DNA from: Streptomyces sp. NBC_01214
GTDB taxonomy: Bacteria; Actinomycetota; Actinomycetes; Streptomycetales; Streptomycetaceae
Direction: 5' to 3'
Assembly: GCF_026340975.1 (NCBI RefSeq)
Contig: NZ_JAPEOS010000001.1
Coordinates: 2,006,501-2,070,500 of the forward strand
Length of the DNA stretch: 64,000 nt
A program made the translations under genes and the position numbers. Below the pieces are notes generated by a model. It was not told the origin of the DNA. It did not search any database and saw only the letters and a program-made list of their open reading frames with translations. Positions 1-9,451 of this stretch are shown here, in pieces. Position 1 is the first letter of the stretch. Each line of letters begins with the position of its first letter.

Positions 1-1211
1 GGCACGGCCGTGTCCTCGCCCGCGATGCCCACCAGCGGCGACGCGATCGCGCCGACCAGGAAGGAGGAGGTACCGAGCAGCGCGGAGGCCGATCCGGCCG
101 CGTGCGGGGTCCGCATCAGCGCCTGCGCATTGGTGTTCGGCAGCACGATGCCCATCGCCGACATGAGGACGAACAGCGCGGCGGCGATGGGGGTCAGCCC
201 GACCTCGCCGAAGACGCCGGTCGCCATCAGCAGCAGGGACACCGCGGAGACCAGGACGACCGCGAGGCCGACGGCCAGCACCTTGTCCAGGCGCACCCGG
301 CCGACCAGCAACTTGCCGTTGATCTGGCCGACGAGGATCAGGCCGACGGAGTTCAGGCCGAAGAGCAGGGAGAAGGTTTGGGGCGAGGCCCCGTAGATCT
401 CCTGCACGACGAAGGGGGAGGCGGAGATGTAGGAGAAGAGGACGGCGAAGGCGAAGCCGCCGGTCAGGGTGTAGCCGGCGAAGACGCGGTCGCCGAGCAG
501 CCCCCGCATGGTCCGCAGCGCGGAGCCGACGCCGCCGGTGTGTCGCCGCTCGGGCGGCAGGGTCTCGCCGAGGCCGCGCCAGACCATCAGGGTGAGGACC
601 GTGCCGACGCCGGTCAGGACGACGAAGACGCCCCGCCAGTCGGCGAAGCGCAGCACCTGGCCGCCGATGAGCGGCGCGACGATCGGGGCGGCCCCGGATA
701 TGAGCATCAGGGTGGAGAAGAAGCGGGCCATCTCGTCGCCGTCGTACAGGTCGCGCACGACGGCGCGCGCGATGACGACACCGGCGGCCCCGGCCAGCCC
801 CTGGAGCAGCCGGAAGGCGATCAACAGCTCGGCGGTCGGGGCGAGGGCGCAGATCGCGGTGGCCAGGACGTAGACGACCATGCCGACGAGCAGCGGCCGG
901 CGGCGGCCCCACTGGTCGCTCATCGGGCCGATGACGAGCTGGCCGAGGGCCATGCCGGCGAGGCAGGCGGTGAGGGTCAGCTGGATCGTCGCGGCGGGGC
1001 TGTTCAGGGCGTCGGTGACCTGCGGCAGGGCCGGCAGATACATGTCCATGGACAGCGGGGGGAGGGCGGTGAGCCCGCCGAGTATGAAGGTCACGAGCAG
1101 GCTCGTGCGGCGTGCGCGCGTCAGGGACGCGGTGGCGGTGTCGGTGCGGGCGGAGGGCGATTCGGGCGACGAGTCGTGCGAGGGTGCCGTCGCGGGGCCT
1201 CTCTCCGACAT
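1..1211 (-). CDS. Bcr/CflA-family drug efflux MFS transporter (3' end off the left edge)
   Basis: A proton-driven major facilitator exporter of the Bcr/CflA drug-resistance type, in the cytoplasmic membrane. About 403 residues are visible; the stop lies beyond base 1. The N-terminus is a hydrophilic Ser/Thr/Ala tail of about 35 residues. The first membrane helix follows, carrying the family pattern [14 protein letters not shown], and then the loop motif [14 protein letters not shown] (MFS motif A). At least ten further hydrophobic segments are readable. The ATG at 1211 is chosen because the divergent SDR gene starts 110 bases away and the family motif begins at the expected distance. Substrate unknown; the family exports bicyclomycin, chloramphenicol and other drugs. 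The family call is firm and the substrate is not predicted. Confidence 0.9.
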   Translation of the reverse strand, partial: MSERGPATAPSHDSSPESPSARTDTATASLTRARRTSLLVTFILGGLTALPPLSMDMYLPALPQVTDALNSPAATIQLTLTACLAGMALGQLVIGPMSDQWGRRRPLLVGMVVYVLATAICALAPTAELLIAFRLLQGLAGAAGVVIARAVVRDLYDGDEMARFFSTLMLISGAAPIVAPLIGGQVLRFADWRGVFVVLTGVGTVLTLMVWRGLGETLPPERRHTGGVGSALRTMRGLLGDRVFAGYTLTGGFAFAVLFSYISASPFVVQEIYGASPQTFSLLFGLNSVGLILVGQINGKLLVGRVRLDKVLAVGLAVVLVSAVSLLLMATGVFGEVGLTPIAAALFVLMSAMGIVLPNTNAQALMRTPHAAGSASALLGTSSFLVGAIASPLVGIAGEDTAV

Positions 1212-1320
1212 GCGGAACTCCAGTCTTCTCATCTGCTCTTATGCACCCCTGACCGACCCATGTTCTCAGCAATCGGAACGTCCCGGGACAGGAGCGTGCT
1301 GTGACGTACCCTGCGGCCCC

Positions 1321-2082
1321 ATGGACGAACCTACGAAGAAGATCGCCGTGGTGACCGGCGCCGGTTCCGGGATCGGCCGCTCCGTCGCCCTGACCCTGGC
1401 CGCCGCGGGCTGGGGCACGGCCCTCGCCGGCCGCCGGGCCGAACCGCTGGAGGAGACCGCCGCCGCGGCCGGGCCCGACGCCGACGTGCTGTGCGTACGG
1501 GCGGACGTGAGCGACCCGGCCGACGTGACTGCGCTGTTCGAGTCGGTCCGGGCCCGGTACGGGCGCCTCGACCTGCTCTTCAACAACGCGGGCACCTTCG
1601 GACCGGGCGGGGTCCCGCTGGAGGACCTCACCTACGAGGCCTGGCGCTCGGTCGTCGACGTCAACCTCACCGGCTCCTTCCTGTGCGCGCAGGCCGCCTT
1701 CCGGCAGATGAAGCGGCAGGACCCGCAGGGCGGCCGCATCATCAACAACGGCTCCATCTCGGCGCACGTGCCGCGCCCCCACTCCATCGCCTACACCGCG
1801 ACCAAGCACGCCATGACCGGCCTGACCAAGTCCCTGTCGCTGGACGGGCGGCCGTACCGGATCGCCTGCGGCCAGATCGACATCGGCAACGCGGCGACCG
1901 AGATGACCGAGCGGATGCAGACCGGAATCCTCCAGGCCAACGGGCAGCTGGCCGCGGAGCCGGTGATGGACGCCGCCGACGTGGCCCGCACGGTCCTGCA
2001 CATGGCGGAGCTCCCGCTGGAGGCGAACGTACAGTTCGCGACGGTGATGGCGACCTCGATGCCGTACATCGGCCGAGGCTGA
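1321..2082 (+). CDS. SDR-family oxidoreductase
   Basis: A 253-residue classical short-chain dehydrogenase/reductase using NAD(P)H on an unknown alcohol or ketone. The cofactor motif TGAGSGIG lies at residues 12-19, NNAG at 88-91, and the catalytic set Ser145, Tyr158 and Lys162 (YTATK) is intact. Length is typical of the family. The start is ATG 1321; no clear Shine-Dalgarno sequence precedes it. A TACCCT hexamer 9-14 bases upstream would fit a leaderless or very short leader, which is inference. It is divergent from the MFS exporter and followed 64 bases later by a PhzF-type isomerase. The substrate cannot be read from sequence. Confidence 0.9.
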   Translation: MDEPTKKIAVVTGAGSGIGRSVALTLAAAGWGTALAGRRAEPLEETAAAAGPDADVLCVRADVSDPADVTALFESVRARYGRLDLLFNNAGTFGPGGVPLEDLTYEAWRSVVDVNLTGSFLCAQAAFRQMKRQDPQGGRIINNGSISAHVPRPHSIAYTATKHAMTGLTKSLSLDGRPYRIACGQIDIGNAATEMTERMQTGILQANGQLAAEPVMDAADVARTVLHMAELPLEANVQFATVMATSMPYIGRG

Positions 2083-2146
2083 GCCACGCGGATTCCCCGC
2101 CGCAATCACATTGCCAGGCCGTGGGGACGCGGCCGATCATGACCGC

Positions 2147-3010
2147 ATGACCGACACCGAAGTACTGCGCTACACCGCCTTCTCCCACGACCCGGACGGC
2201 GGCAACCCGGCCGGGGTCGTGCTGGACGCCGCCGGACTGGACGAGCGCGCCATGCTGGAGATCGCCGCCGGGCTGGGCTACAGCGAGTCGGCCTTCCTGA
2301 CGGCCCCGCCCGAGGGGTTCGGCGGCGAGGAGGGCCGGTCCTTCACCGTGCGCTACTTCAGCCCGAAGGCGGAGGTCCCCTTCTGCGGGCACGCGACCGT
2401 GGCCACGGCCATCGCGCTGGGGGAGCGGATCGGGCCGGGCGAGCTCCTCTTCGCCACCCGGGCGGGGACGGTACCGGTGTCCGTCACCTCCGAGGGCGGG
2501 CAGCTGCGGGCCACGCTCACCAGCGTCGAGCCGCACACCGAGGAGATCGGCGCGGCGGACCTCGCCGAAGCACTGGCCGCGCTGGACTGGCCCGGGGCCG
2601 ACCTGGACCCGGCGTTCCCGCCCGCCATCGCCTACGCCGGGGCCCGGCACCTGGTGATCGGCGCCCGCACCCGGGCCCGGCTCGCCGACCTGGCCTACGA
2701 CTTCGCCCGGCTGGAAGCCCTGATGCGGCGCCTGGACCTCACCACCGTCCAGCTCGTGCACCGGGCCGGGCCGGCGGAGTTCCACGTGCGCGACCCCTTC
2801 CCGGTGGGCGGCGTGGTCGAGGACCCCGCCACGGGAGCGGCCGCGGCCGCCTTCGGCGCGTACGCCCGCGAGCGCGGCCTGGTCCCGGCGGACGCCGTGC
2901 TCACCCTCCACCAAGGAGCGGACATGGGCCGCCCGGGGGTGCTCACGGTGGAACTGCGCGCCGGTGACCCCCGGGTCAGGGTGGCCGGCGCGGGCGTCCG
3001 CATCCCGTGA
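2147..3010 (+). CDS. PhzF-family isomerase/epimerase (first copy)
   Basis: A 287-residue PhzF-like protein with the diaminopimelate-epimerase fold. The N-terminal half has the family signatures FSHDPDGGNPAGVV and GYSESAFL, with the expected catalytic Glu at residue 47. A second half-domain carries FCGHATVATA and EDPATGAAAAAFG. Start ATG 2147 is chosen because homology begins there; the upstream TTG at 2111 adds twelve residues with no family character. PhzF enzymes of phenazine pathways isomerise dihydro-3-hydroxyanthranilate. No phenazine genes are present here, so this is one of the many family members of unknown substrate. A second, shorter PhzF lies at 13510. Confidence 0.88.
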   Translation: MTDTEVLRYTAFSHDPDGGNPAGVVLDAAGLDERAMLEIAAGLGYSESAFLTAPPEGFGGEEGRSFTVRYFSPKAEVPFCGHATVATAIALGERIGPGELLFATRAGTVPVSVTSEGGQLRATLTSVEPHTEEIGAADLAEALAALDWPGADLDPAFPPAIAYAGARHLVIGARTRARLADLAYDFARLEALMRRLDLTTVQLVHRAGPAEFHVRDPFPVGGVVEDPATGAAAAAFGAYARERGLVPADAVLTLHQGADMGRPGVLTVELRAGDPRVRVAGAGVRIP

Positions 3011-3080
3011 GCACAGTCCAGCCCCGCGAGGGGGCAGCGCCCCCGGCAACGGTGCTGCGGCCGAATCAGGAGGTGCGCCC

Positions 3081-3644
3081 GTGAGGGTGATCGGATGCGC
3101 CGAGGCGGACCTGCCTGCAGGGCTCGCCCGGCAGGTCGCGGAGTTGGAGGCGAGGGCGTGGCCCGGCTCCGCCCCCGGCCACGACCCGGCGCTCCATCCG
3201 AGGACGATGCTGCTCGTGGACGCGGCCGGCACGGTGACCGCCGCGCTGTCGCTGCTGTACAAGCCGGTCCCGCTCGCGGACCGCACGTACCGGGCCGCCG
3301 GACTCAGCTCCGTGGTCGCCCTGCCGGAGCTGCGCGGCCGCGGGCTCGGCGGCCGGCTGGTCGCGGCGGCCCGCGCCGAGCTGGCGGCCGACCCGGCCGT
3401 GGACCTGGCGCTGTTCAGCTGCGACCGGCCCCTGGCCGCCTTCTACGGGGCGGCCGGCTTCGACGTGCTGCCCGGCACGGTCCTGGTGGGCGGGACCCCC
3501 GAGGATCCCCTGTCCACCGACGACCCCGGCTTCGACAAGGTGGTGCTCGCAGCCTTCTTCACGGACGACCCGGGCCGGGACCGCGCCGCCTTCACGGGCG
3601 TGCGCGTCCCGCTCCACCCCGGAAACACCGACAGGCTGTGGTGA
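3081..3644 (+). CDS. GNAT-family N-acetyltransferase
   Basis: A 187-residue acetyl-CoA-dependent N-acetyltransferase of the GNAT fold. The acetyl-CoA pyrophosphate loop is LRGRGLGGRL, followed by a helix and the CDRPLAAFYGAAGF segment of motif B. The C-terminal tail (GVRVPLHPGN) resembles those of actinobacterial members related to aminoglycoside 2'-type acetyltransferases, but that link is too weak to name a substrate. Start GTG 3081 is set by a strong AGGAGG at 3068-3073, seven bases upstream. The gene lies 70 bases after the PhzF gene in the same direction, so the SDR, PhzF and GNAT genes may be co-transcribed. Confidence 0.85.
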   Translation: MRVIGCAEADLPAGLARQVAELEARAWPGSAPGHDPALHPRTMLLVDAAGTVTAALSLLYKPVPLADRTYRAAGLSSVVALPELRGRGLGGRLVAAARAELAADPAVDLALFSCDRPLAAFYGAAGFDVLPGTVLVGGTPEDPLSTDDPGFDKVVLAAFFTDDPGRDRAAFTGVRVPLHPGNTDRLW

Positions 3645-3685
3645 CGGGCCCCGGGCCCCTCACCACAGCCTGAGGCCGACCGCCC

Positions 3686-4543
3686 TCAGTTGGCGGGCGT
3701 GGAGTCCGAGTCAGCGGGCCGCACCTTCGGCGCGGGCGCCGGGCGGCCGCGGTCGAGGAGGAACAGCGTCAGCACGGGGACCAGGTACAGCAGCCACACC
3801 GTGAGCTGGAGGACGGTCGGGTCGGGCTGGAAGTTGAAGACGCCCTTGAGCAGCGTCCCGTACCAGCTGTCCGGCGGGATCGTCTCGCTGATGTCGAAGG
3901 CCTTGTCGCCCAGGCCGCCCAGGAAACGGGCCTCCTGGAGGTCGTGCACCCCGTACGCGAGCACACCCGCGGCCACGATCACCAGCATGGCGCCGGTCCA
4001 CCGGAAGAACTTCGCCAGATTGATCTTCAGCGTGCCCCGGTAGAAGAGGTACCCGAGCGCGATCGCCGTGGCGATGCCCAGCAGCACACCGATCAGCGGC
4101 GCCGAGGAACCCTCGCCACTGGCCCGCACCGACGCCCACACGAACAGCGCCGTCTCCAGGCCCTCCCGGCCGACGGCCAGGAAAGCGGTGGCCACCAGCG
4201 CGCCGGTGCCCATGGCCAGCGCCGTGTCGAGCTTGCCGTGCAGATCGGCCTTCAGGTGCCGCGCGGTGCGCTTCATCCAGAAGACCATCCACGTCACCAG
4301 ACCCACGGAGATGATCGACAGGGTGCCGCCGAGCAGCTCCTGCGCCTCGAAGGTCAGCTCCTGGGTGCCGAATTCGAGCATCGCACCGAAGGCGAGGGAC
4401 AGCCCGCAGGCGATCGCGATGCCCAGCCACACGGGACGCAGGGCGTCCCGACGGTCGGTCTTCACCAGGTACGCGACGAGGATGCAGACGACCAGGCTGG
4501 CCTCCAGCCCCTCGCGCAGGCCGATCAGATAGTTGCCGAACAC
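3686..4543 (-). CDS. efeU: Ferrous/ferric iron permease EfeU (FTR1 family)
   Basis: The membrane permease of the EfeUOB elemental iron importer, 285 residues with about seven helices. Both REXXE iron-binding motifs of the FTR1/EfeU family are present as REGLE, at residues 10-14 and 126-130. Start GTG 4543 is set by the purine-rich GGAGAGG upstream and by the first motif, which sits ten residues in as usual; the longer reading from 4594 adds a basic, non-hydrophobic leader. It is the last gene of efeO-efeB-efeU, 26 bases after efeB, and should be transcribed from the iron box before efeO. Confidence 0.93.
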   Translation of the reverse strand: MFGNYLIGLREGLEASLVVCILVAYLVKTDRRDALRPVWLGIAIACGLSLAFGAMLEFGTQELTFEAQELLGGTLSIISVGLVTWMVFWMKRTARHLKADLHGKLDTALAMGTGALVATAFLAVGREGLETALFVWASVRASGEGSSAPLIGVLLGIATAIALGYLFYRGTLKINLAKFFRWTGAMLVIVAAGVLAYGVHDLQEARFLGGLGDKAFDISETIPPDSWYGTLLKGVFNFQPDPTVLQLTVWLLYLVPVLTLFLLDRGRPAPAPKVRPADSDSTPAN

Positions 4544-4569
4544 GGCGGTGGTTCCTCTCCGGCGGATAC

Positions 4570-5877
4570 TTACGCGAACAGCGTCCGGCCCCACCAGTCG
4601 TCCTTGTCGCGGACGCCCGGCGGGACGGCGAAGACGGCCGAACCCACGTGCTGGATGTATTCGTTGAGGACGTCGGACCGGGCCAGGTTGCGCTGGATCG
4701 GGATGAAGCCCTTGCGTATGTCGCGCTGGTAGGCGAGGAAGAACAGGCCCGCGTCCAGGCGGCCCAGGCCGTCCGTGCCGTCGGTGAAGGAGTAGCCGCG
4801 GCGCAGGATCGTCGCACCGTTGTTGGTGTCCGGGTGCGCGAGGCGCACGTGCGCCTCCGGCTTCATCGCCTTCAGGAACGGCTCGTCGCGCTCCCTGGAC
4901 TTGCCGACCGGGGCACCCTCGCCCTTGTCACGGCCGAAGATGTCCTCCTGCTCCTGGAGCGGGGTGCGGTCCCAGGTCTCGATGTTCATCCGGATCCGGC
5001 GCGCCACCAAGTACGAGCCGCCGGTCAGCCAGTCGCTGCCGTCGCCCGCACCGACCCACACGTGCTTGTCCAGGGCCGCCTCGTCGGTGCCGGAGACGTT
5101 CCGGGTGCCGTCCTTGAAGCCCATCATGTTGCGCGGGGTCTGCTCGTCGGGGGTGGTCGACGAGGTCTTGCCGAAGCCGAGCTGCGACCAGCGCATGGCG
5201 GTGCGGCCGAAGCCGATGCGGGCCAGCTGGCGGATCGCGTGCACGGCGACCTGCGGGTCGTCGGCGCAGGCCTGGACGCAGAGGTCGCCGCCGGAGCGGG
5301 CCGGGTCCAGGTTGTCGCCGGGGAACAGCTCCAGGTCCACCAGTGCCTCGGGGCGCTTGCCCTCCAGCCCGAACCGGCCCTTGGCGAACAGGCCCGGCCC
5401 GAAGCCGATGGTCAGGGTGAGCCGGGAGGCCTTCAGGCCCAGCGCTTCGCCGGTGTCGTCCGGCGGGGCCTCCGGGAGGCCGCCGAAGCCGCCCTCGCCG
5501 ACCGGCAGACCGGCCGTCATCAGCCGGGCCGCCACCGTCCACTCCTTGAGGAGCTTGACCAGTTCCTCGCGGTCCTTCGTCTTCACGTCGAAGGCCGCGA
5601 AGTGCAGGCGGTCCTGCACGGCGCTCGCGATACCGGCCTGGTGCTCGCCGTGGAACGGCACGGACGCCCCGGAGGCCGCCGCCGACACCATGTCCGAGCT
5701 GCCGCCGAAGGCCGTCACCGCACCGCCGGCCGCGGCGGCGCCGAGCGCGAACCCGGCCCCGCCCCAGCCCAGCACCGCACGTCGTGAGGGCGCCGCGGCG
5801 GAAGTCGGTACCGAACCGTCGCCGTCCTGCTGGGACTGCCGCTCCGGCTGCTGTGCAGCCGAGTCCGACTCGGTCAT
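4570..5877 (-). CDS. efeB: EfeB, Tat-exported Dyp-type heme peroxidase/deferrochelatase
   Basis: A 435-residue Dyp-type peroxidase acting outside the membrane with EfeO and EfeU. In characterised homologues it oxidises ferrous iron and has been proposed to release iron from heme. A Tat signal is visible: SRRAVLGWG around residues 31-39, followed by an Ala/Gly-rich hydrophobic stretch. The Dyp signature GFKDG is at 253-257, with Asp256 as the distal catalytic residue. The region around HVRLAHP near residue 347 supplies the likely proximal heme histidine. The gene lies between efeO and efeU with short gaps (35 and 26 bases), as an operon. Confidence 0.94.
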   Translation of the reverse strand: MTESDSAAQQPERQSQQDGDGSVPTSAAAPSRRAVLGWGGAGFALGAAAAGGAVTAFGGSSDMVSAAASGASVPFHGEHQAGIASAVQDRLHFAAFDVKTKDREELVKLLKEWTVAARLMTAGLPVGEGGFGGLPEAPPDDTGEALGLKASRLTLTIGFGPGLFAKGRFGLEGKRPEALVDLELFPGDNLDPARSGGDLCVQACADDPQVAVHAIRQLARIGFGRTAMRWSQLGFGKTSSTTPDEQTPRNMMGFKDGTRNVSGTDEAALDKHVWVGAGDGSDWLTGGSYLVARRIRMNIETWDRTPLQEQEDIFGRDKGEGAPVGKSRERDEPFLKAMKPEAHVRLAHPDTNNGATILRRGYSFTDGTDGLGRLDAGLFFLAYQRDIRKGFIPIQRNLARSDVLNEYIQHVGSAVFAVPPGVRDKDDWWGRTLFA

Positions 5878-5912
5878 CCTCTTCTCCCGCCTGCTTCTTC
5901 TCTTCGTCCTGC

Positions 5913-7067
5913 TTACTTGGTGACCGCGGCGGCGAGCTTGGAGAGCGGCTCGGCCAGCGCGTTCACGCCGTCCGAGAGCTCCTTGCGCTCCGCCTCGCCG
6001 ACCTTGTCGTACGAGGTGAACTCGTAGGCGGCCTTGTCGGTGCGGTACTTGTCCAACAGCACGGTCAGGGCCGCGAACTGGGTGTCCAGCTGCTTGACCA
6101 GCTCCGGGTCGTTCTTCGCGGCGATCGGCTTGAGCAGCTCGTACGCCTTCTGCGCGCCCTCGACGTTGGCCTTGAAGTCGACCAGGTCGGTGTGCGAGTA
6201 GCGCTCCTCCTCACCGGTGACCTTGCCGGTGGCGACCTCGTCGAGGAGTTCCTTGGCGCCGTTGGCGATCGAGGTCGGGGTGATCTCCGCCTGGCCGACC
6301 TTCTTCTGCCAGTCGGTGAGGTCCGCGATCAGGGTGTCGGCGAGCTGCTTCTCCCGGTCGCCGATCTTGTTGTCGACCCACAGGGCCTTCTCCAGGCGGT
6401 GCCAGCCGGTCCAGTCCTTCTCCAGGTCCTGGCCGGCCTCCAGGCCGTCCTCGCGGACGTCCACCTTCGGGTCGATGTCGCCGAAGGACTCGGCGACCGG
6501 CTCGGTGCGCTCCCAGCCGATGCGCGAGGCGGCGTAGAGCTTCTTCGCGCCCTCGACGTCACCGGCCTTCACCGCGTCCGCGAAGGCCTGCGCCTTGGGG
6601 AGGGTCTCCTCGGCCTGCGTGACCACGTACGCGCGGTAGGCGGCGACCGCGGCGTCCATCTCGGGGCTGCGCTTCTCCTCGGCACCACCCTTGCCGGTGG
6701 CCTTGACCTTCTGGGAGATGCCGTCGCCCTTCATGCCGGGCTTGCAGACGATCTCGTAGTCGCCCGCCTTGATCTCGGCGGTGATGGAGGCCTTGGTGCC
6801 GGGGCCGATGTTCTCGCGCTCGGTCACGATGCGGGCGTCCGGGAAGAGGACGTAGACCTCGGTGACCTTGGAGCCCTTGTTCTCGACGTCGATCTGCACC
6901 TTGCCGGCCGGGAACTCCGTCTTCGACACGTCGCAAGCGCTGTCGGACGCCGCCACCTTGATCGCGTCGTCGCCGCCCGCGTCACTCTTCTGGGAGCAGC
7001 CGGTGACGGCGGTCAGTGCGGCCGCCACGGAGGCCGCGGCGATGACAGTGAGGCGAGCGGGGCGCAT
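5913..7067 (-). CDS. efeO: EfeO, periplasmic-type iron uptake lipoprotein
   Basis: A 384-residue extracytoplasmic partner of EfeU. The signal peptide ends in a lipobox with the acylated Cys at residue 23 (AVTGC), so it is probably a membrane-anchored lipoprotein. The N-terminal part, about 40-125, is a cupredoxin-like domain (VQIDVENKGSKVTEVYVLF). The C-terminal part is an M75/imelysin-type domain with the metal motif HRLE at 222-225. It is the first gene of the efe operon. A candidate iron box at 7136-7154 lies about 70 bases upstream, in keeping with iron repression. Confidence 0.94.
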   Translation of the reverse strand: MRPARLTVIAAASVAAALTAVTGCSQKSDAGGDDAIKVAASDSACDVSKTEFPAGKVQIDVENKGSKVTEVYVLFPDARIVTERENIGPGTKASITAEIKAGDYEIVCKPGMKGDGISQKVKATGKGGAEEKRSPEMDAAVAAYRAYVVTQAEETLPKAQAFADAVKAGDVEGAKKLYAASRIGWERTEPVAESFGDIDPKVDVREDGLEAGQDLEKDWTGWHRLEKALWVDNKIGDREKQLADTLIADLTDWQKKVGQAEITPTSIANGAKELLDEVATGKVTGEEERYSHTDLVDFKANVEGAQKAYELLKPIAAKNDPELVKQLDTQFAALTVLLDKYRTDKAAYEFTSYDKVGEAERKELSDGVNALAEPLSKLAAAVTK

Positions 7068-7135
7068 ATGGAGGCTCCTGGCGTCGGACGAAGGGGCCGT
7101 CCCGAGGAGGGAAAGGCCGATGAGGCGGACCTAAC

Positions 7136-7154
7136 TTAACCGAGGCTTACCTCA
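7136..7154 (-). promoter_or_regulatory. Candidate DmdR1/IdeR-type iron box upstream of efeO
   Basis: Read on the minus strand, the 19 bases TGAGGTAAGCCTCGGTTAA agree with the actinobacterial iron box TTAGGTTAGSCTAACCTAA at about 12 of 19 positions. The outer AGG and TTAA parts are best conserved. It sits 69 bases before the efeO start, where an operator is expected. The match is weaker than the hmuT/htaA box, so binding is an inference. Confidence 0.55.
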
Positions 7155-7268
7155 CCCATACCCCCTCGTACCGTGATTCAGCTCATACGTTTGGGTCCCG
7201 GACACGGCCCTGTCACGGCCCCTCCACGACACCCCCATGGCACGGTCAAGCGGAGGTCAAGCCGTAGC

Positions 7269-8120
7269 TCAAGCCCGTACGGGAACCACCAACGGGGCCC
7301 CGGTGCGCGGGTGCGGGAGGACCTCCACCGGCTGCCGGTAGACCCGGCTCAGCAGCTCGCCCTCGAACACCTCGGCCGGCGGGCCGTCCGCGGCGATCCG
7401 CCCGTCGTGCAGGACGGCGGCCCGGTCCGCGTAGGCGGCGGCCAGCCCCAGGTCGTGCAGGACGACGACGACCGCGTCCCCGGCCGCCGCCCGCTCCCGG
7501 CAGATGCGCAGGACGAGCTCCTGGTGGCGCAGGTCGAGGGCGGCGGTCGGCTCGTCGAGCAGGAGGAGGGGGGCCCGCTGGGCCAGTACGCGGGCCAGCG
7601 CGACCCGGGCCCGCTCTCCGCCGGAGAGGGCGGAGAAGGGGCGCGCGGCGAAGTCCGTGACCTCGGTGGCGGCCATGGCCACGGCCACCGCCTCCTCGTC
7701 GGCCTCGGCGAGGGGGGTGCCGGCCCAGGGCGCGCGGCCCATCCGTACGACGTCCTCCACCGGGAAGGGGAACGACAGCGCGGCCGACTGGGGAAGTACG
7801 GAGCGGCGCAGGGCGAGGTCCGGGGCGCTCCAGTCGCCCACCGGGCGGCCGTCGATCCGGATCACCCCGGAGGCGGCGGGCAGGTCGGCGGCGAGCGCGC
7901 CCAGCAGCGTGGACTTGCCGGCACCGTTCGGGCCGACCAGGGCCAGCACCTCGCCGGCGCGGGCGGTCAGGTCGATCCCGGCGAGGACCTCGCGCTGCCC
8001 GAGCCGCAGGTGCAGGTCCACGGCCTCGGCGACCGCGTCGCCCGGGGCGGGGCGGGCGGGGACGGCCTTGCGCGAGCGGGTGAGCAGCCCGGCCAGTGGC
8101 CCGGTCAGCTTGCTGGTCAC
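7269..8120 (-). CDS. hmuV: Heme ABC transporter ATP-binding protein HmuV
   Basis: A 283-residue ATPase that drives heme import through HmuU. Walker A GPNGAGKST is near residues 63-71, signature LSGGERARVALARVL follows, then Walker B LLLLDEPTAAL and the switch histidine in VVLHDLGLA. The family fingerprint SVLPQSAALSFPFPVEDVVRMGRAPW is that of heme/siderophore importers. Start GTG 8120 overlaps the hmuU stop in a GTGA and has AAGGAGG about seven bases upstream, giving coupled translation. It is the last gene of hmuT-hmuU-hmuV. Confidence 0.94.
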   Translation of the reverse strand: MTSKLTGPLAGLLTRSRKAVPARPAPGDAVAEAVDLHLRLGQREVLAGIDLTARAGEVLALVGPNGAGKSTLLGALAADLPAASGVIRIDGRPVGDWSAPDLALRRSVLPQSAALSFPFPVEDVVRMGRAPWAGTPLAEADEEAVAVAMAATEVTDFAARPFSALSGGERARVALARVLAQRAPLLLLDEPTAALDLRHQELVLRICRERAAAGDAVVVVLHDLGLAAAYADRAAVLHDGRIAADGPPAEVFEGELLSRVYRQPVEVLPHPRTGAPLVVPVRA

Positions 8121-9451
8121 GCCCAGCCTCCTTGCTTGCGGCGGGTGCGGCGCAGCAGCCAGAAGAAGAACGGGCTGCCGAGCAGGGCGGTCAGCACACC
8201 GAGCGGCAGCTCGGCGGGCTGGGCGAGGGTACGGGCGGCCAGGTCGCCCGCGACCAGGACGACGGCGCCGGCGAGGGCGCTGCCGGGGACCAGGAAGCGG
8301 TGGCCGGGGCCGTTGGCCATGCGCAGCAGGTGCGGGACGAGCAGGCCGATGAAGGTGATGACGCCGGCCACGGCGACGGCGGCGGCGGTCAGCAGCGCGA
8401 CGACGAGGATGAGGGAGAGGCGCAGCCGCTCCACGTCGATGCCGAGGTGGCGGGCCGGGCGTTCGCCGAGGGAGAGGAGGTCGAGCCGGCGGGAGTAGAA
8501 GGGGGCGACCAGCAGCCCGGCGACGGCGCAGGGCAGGACGGCGAGGACCTTGGGCCAGGTGGCCTGGGCGAGGGAGCCGAGCTGCCAGAAGGTGATCTGG
8601 TTGACCTGGCCGCTGTCCGCGAAGAAGACGAACAGGCCGATGAGGGCGCCGGCGAAGGCGTTGACGGCGATGCCGGTGAGGATGAGGGTGACGACCTCCG
8701 TCTTCCCGCCGTTGCGGGAGAGGAGGTACACCGAGCTGACGGTGATCAGGCCCGCGATGAACGCGCAGACGGTGATGGTCCAGTTGCCGAAGAAGCTGAG
8801 GCCGAGGCCGATGGCGGCGACCGCGCCGACGGCGGCGCCGGCCGAGATGCCGATGACGCCCGGTTCGGCGAGGGGGTTGCCGAAGACGCCCTGCATGAGG
8901 GCGCCCGCGCAGCCGAGGCTGGCGCCGACGAGCAGGGCGAGCACGACGCGGGGGAGGCGGACGTTCCACAGCACGCTCTCGCCGACCCGGTCGAGGGGGG
9001 CTCCGCCGAGGCCGAGGTGGTGCTGGACGGAGGCGAGGACGTCCGTGAGGGGGATGTCGTAGGCGCCGACCCCTGCGGAGAGCAGGGCGAGGAGGGCGAG
9101 GGTCGTGACGAGGGCGGTGGTGAGGAGGGCGGGCCTGCGGCTCCGCTTGCGCGGCTCGGGTGCGGGCCGGACCCGGGCGGTGCGGGGCCCGGCGGCGGTG
9201 CCGGGGTCGGTGGGGGTGCCGGGGGCGGCGGCCACGCGGGGTGCGCCGGGGGCGGGTGCCCGCCGGGGCGTCTCCTCGGACGCCGAACGTGACGAGGGGC
9301 CGGAAGGCGCGGTGGCGGTGCGGTCGGCGCCCCGCGGGGGTTGCACCGGCACGCTCCCGGCCCCGTCGGACGCGTGCGGGGCCGCCGCGGTGGCCGGCTC
9401 GCCGGAGTCCATCTCGGGAGCGGTCCTCGCTTCGGGGTCGGAGCGGGTCAC
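8117..9451 (-). CDS. hmuU: Heme ABC transporter permease HmuU (FecCD family)
   Basis: A 444-residue FecCD-family permease that forms the membrane channel of the heme importer. The hydrophobic core with multiple helices begins near residue 109 and matches the family throughout (LPRVVLALLVGASLGCAGALMQGVFGNPLAEPGVIG). It carries an unusually long, disordered, Pro/Ala/Ser-rich cytoplasmic N-terminus of about 105 residues. GTG 9451 overlaps the hmuT stop (GTGA), which supports this start, but internal starts closer to the first helix are possible. It overlaps hmuV downstream in the same way. Confidence 0.93.
   Translation of the reverse strand: MTRSDPEARTAPEMDSGEPATAAAPHASDGAGSVPVQPPRGADRTATAPSGPSSRSASEETPRRAPAPGAPRVAAAPGTPTDPGTAAGPRTARVRPAPEPRKRSRRPALLTTALVTTLALLALLSAGVGAYDIPLTDVLASVQHHLGLGGAPLDRVGESVLWNVRLPRVVLALLVGASLGCAGALMQGVFGNPLAEPGVIGISAGAAVGAVAAIGLGLSFFGNWTITVCAFIAGLITVSSVYLLSRNGGKTEVVTLILTGIAVNAFAGALIGLFVFFADSGQVNQITFWQLGSLAQATWPKVLAVLPCAVAGLLVAPFYSRRLDLLSLGERPARHLGIDVERLRLSLILVVALLTAAAVAVAGVITFIGLLVPHLLRMANGPGHRFLVPGSALAGAVVLVAGDLAARTLAQPAELPLGVLTALLGSPFFFWLLRRTRRKQGGWA

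Noticed and set aside
2147..3010. Phenazine biosynthesis from the PhzF-type gene
   Set aside because: No other phenazine genes are near and PhzF-like proteins are widespread with unknown substrates.
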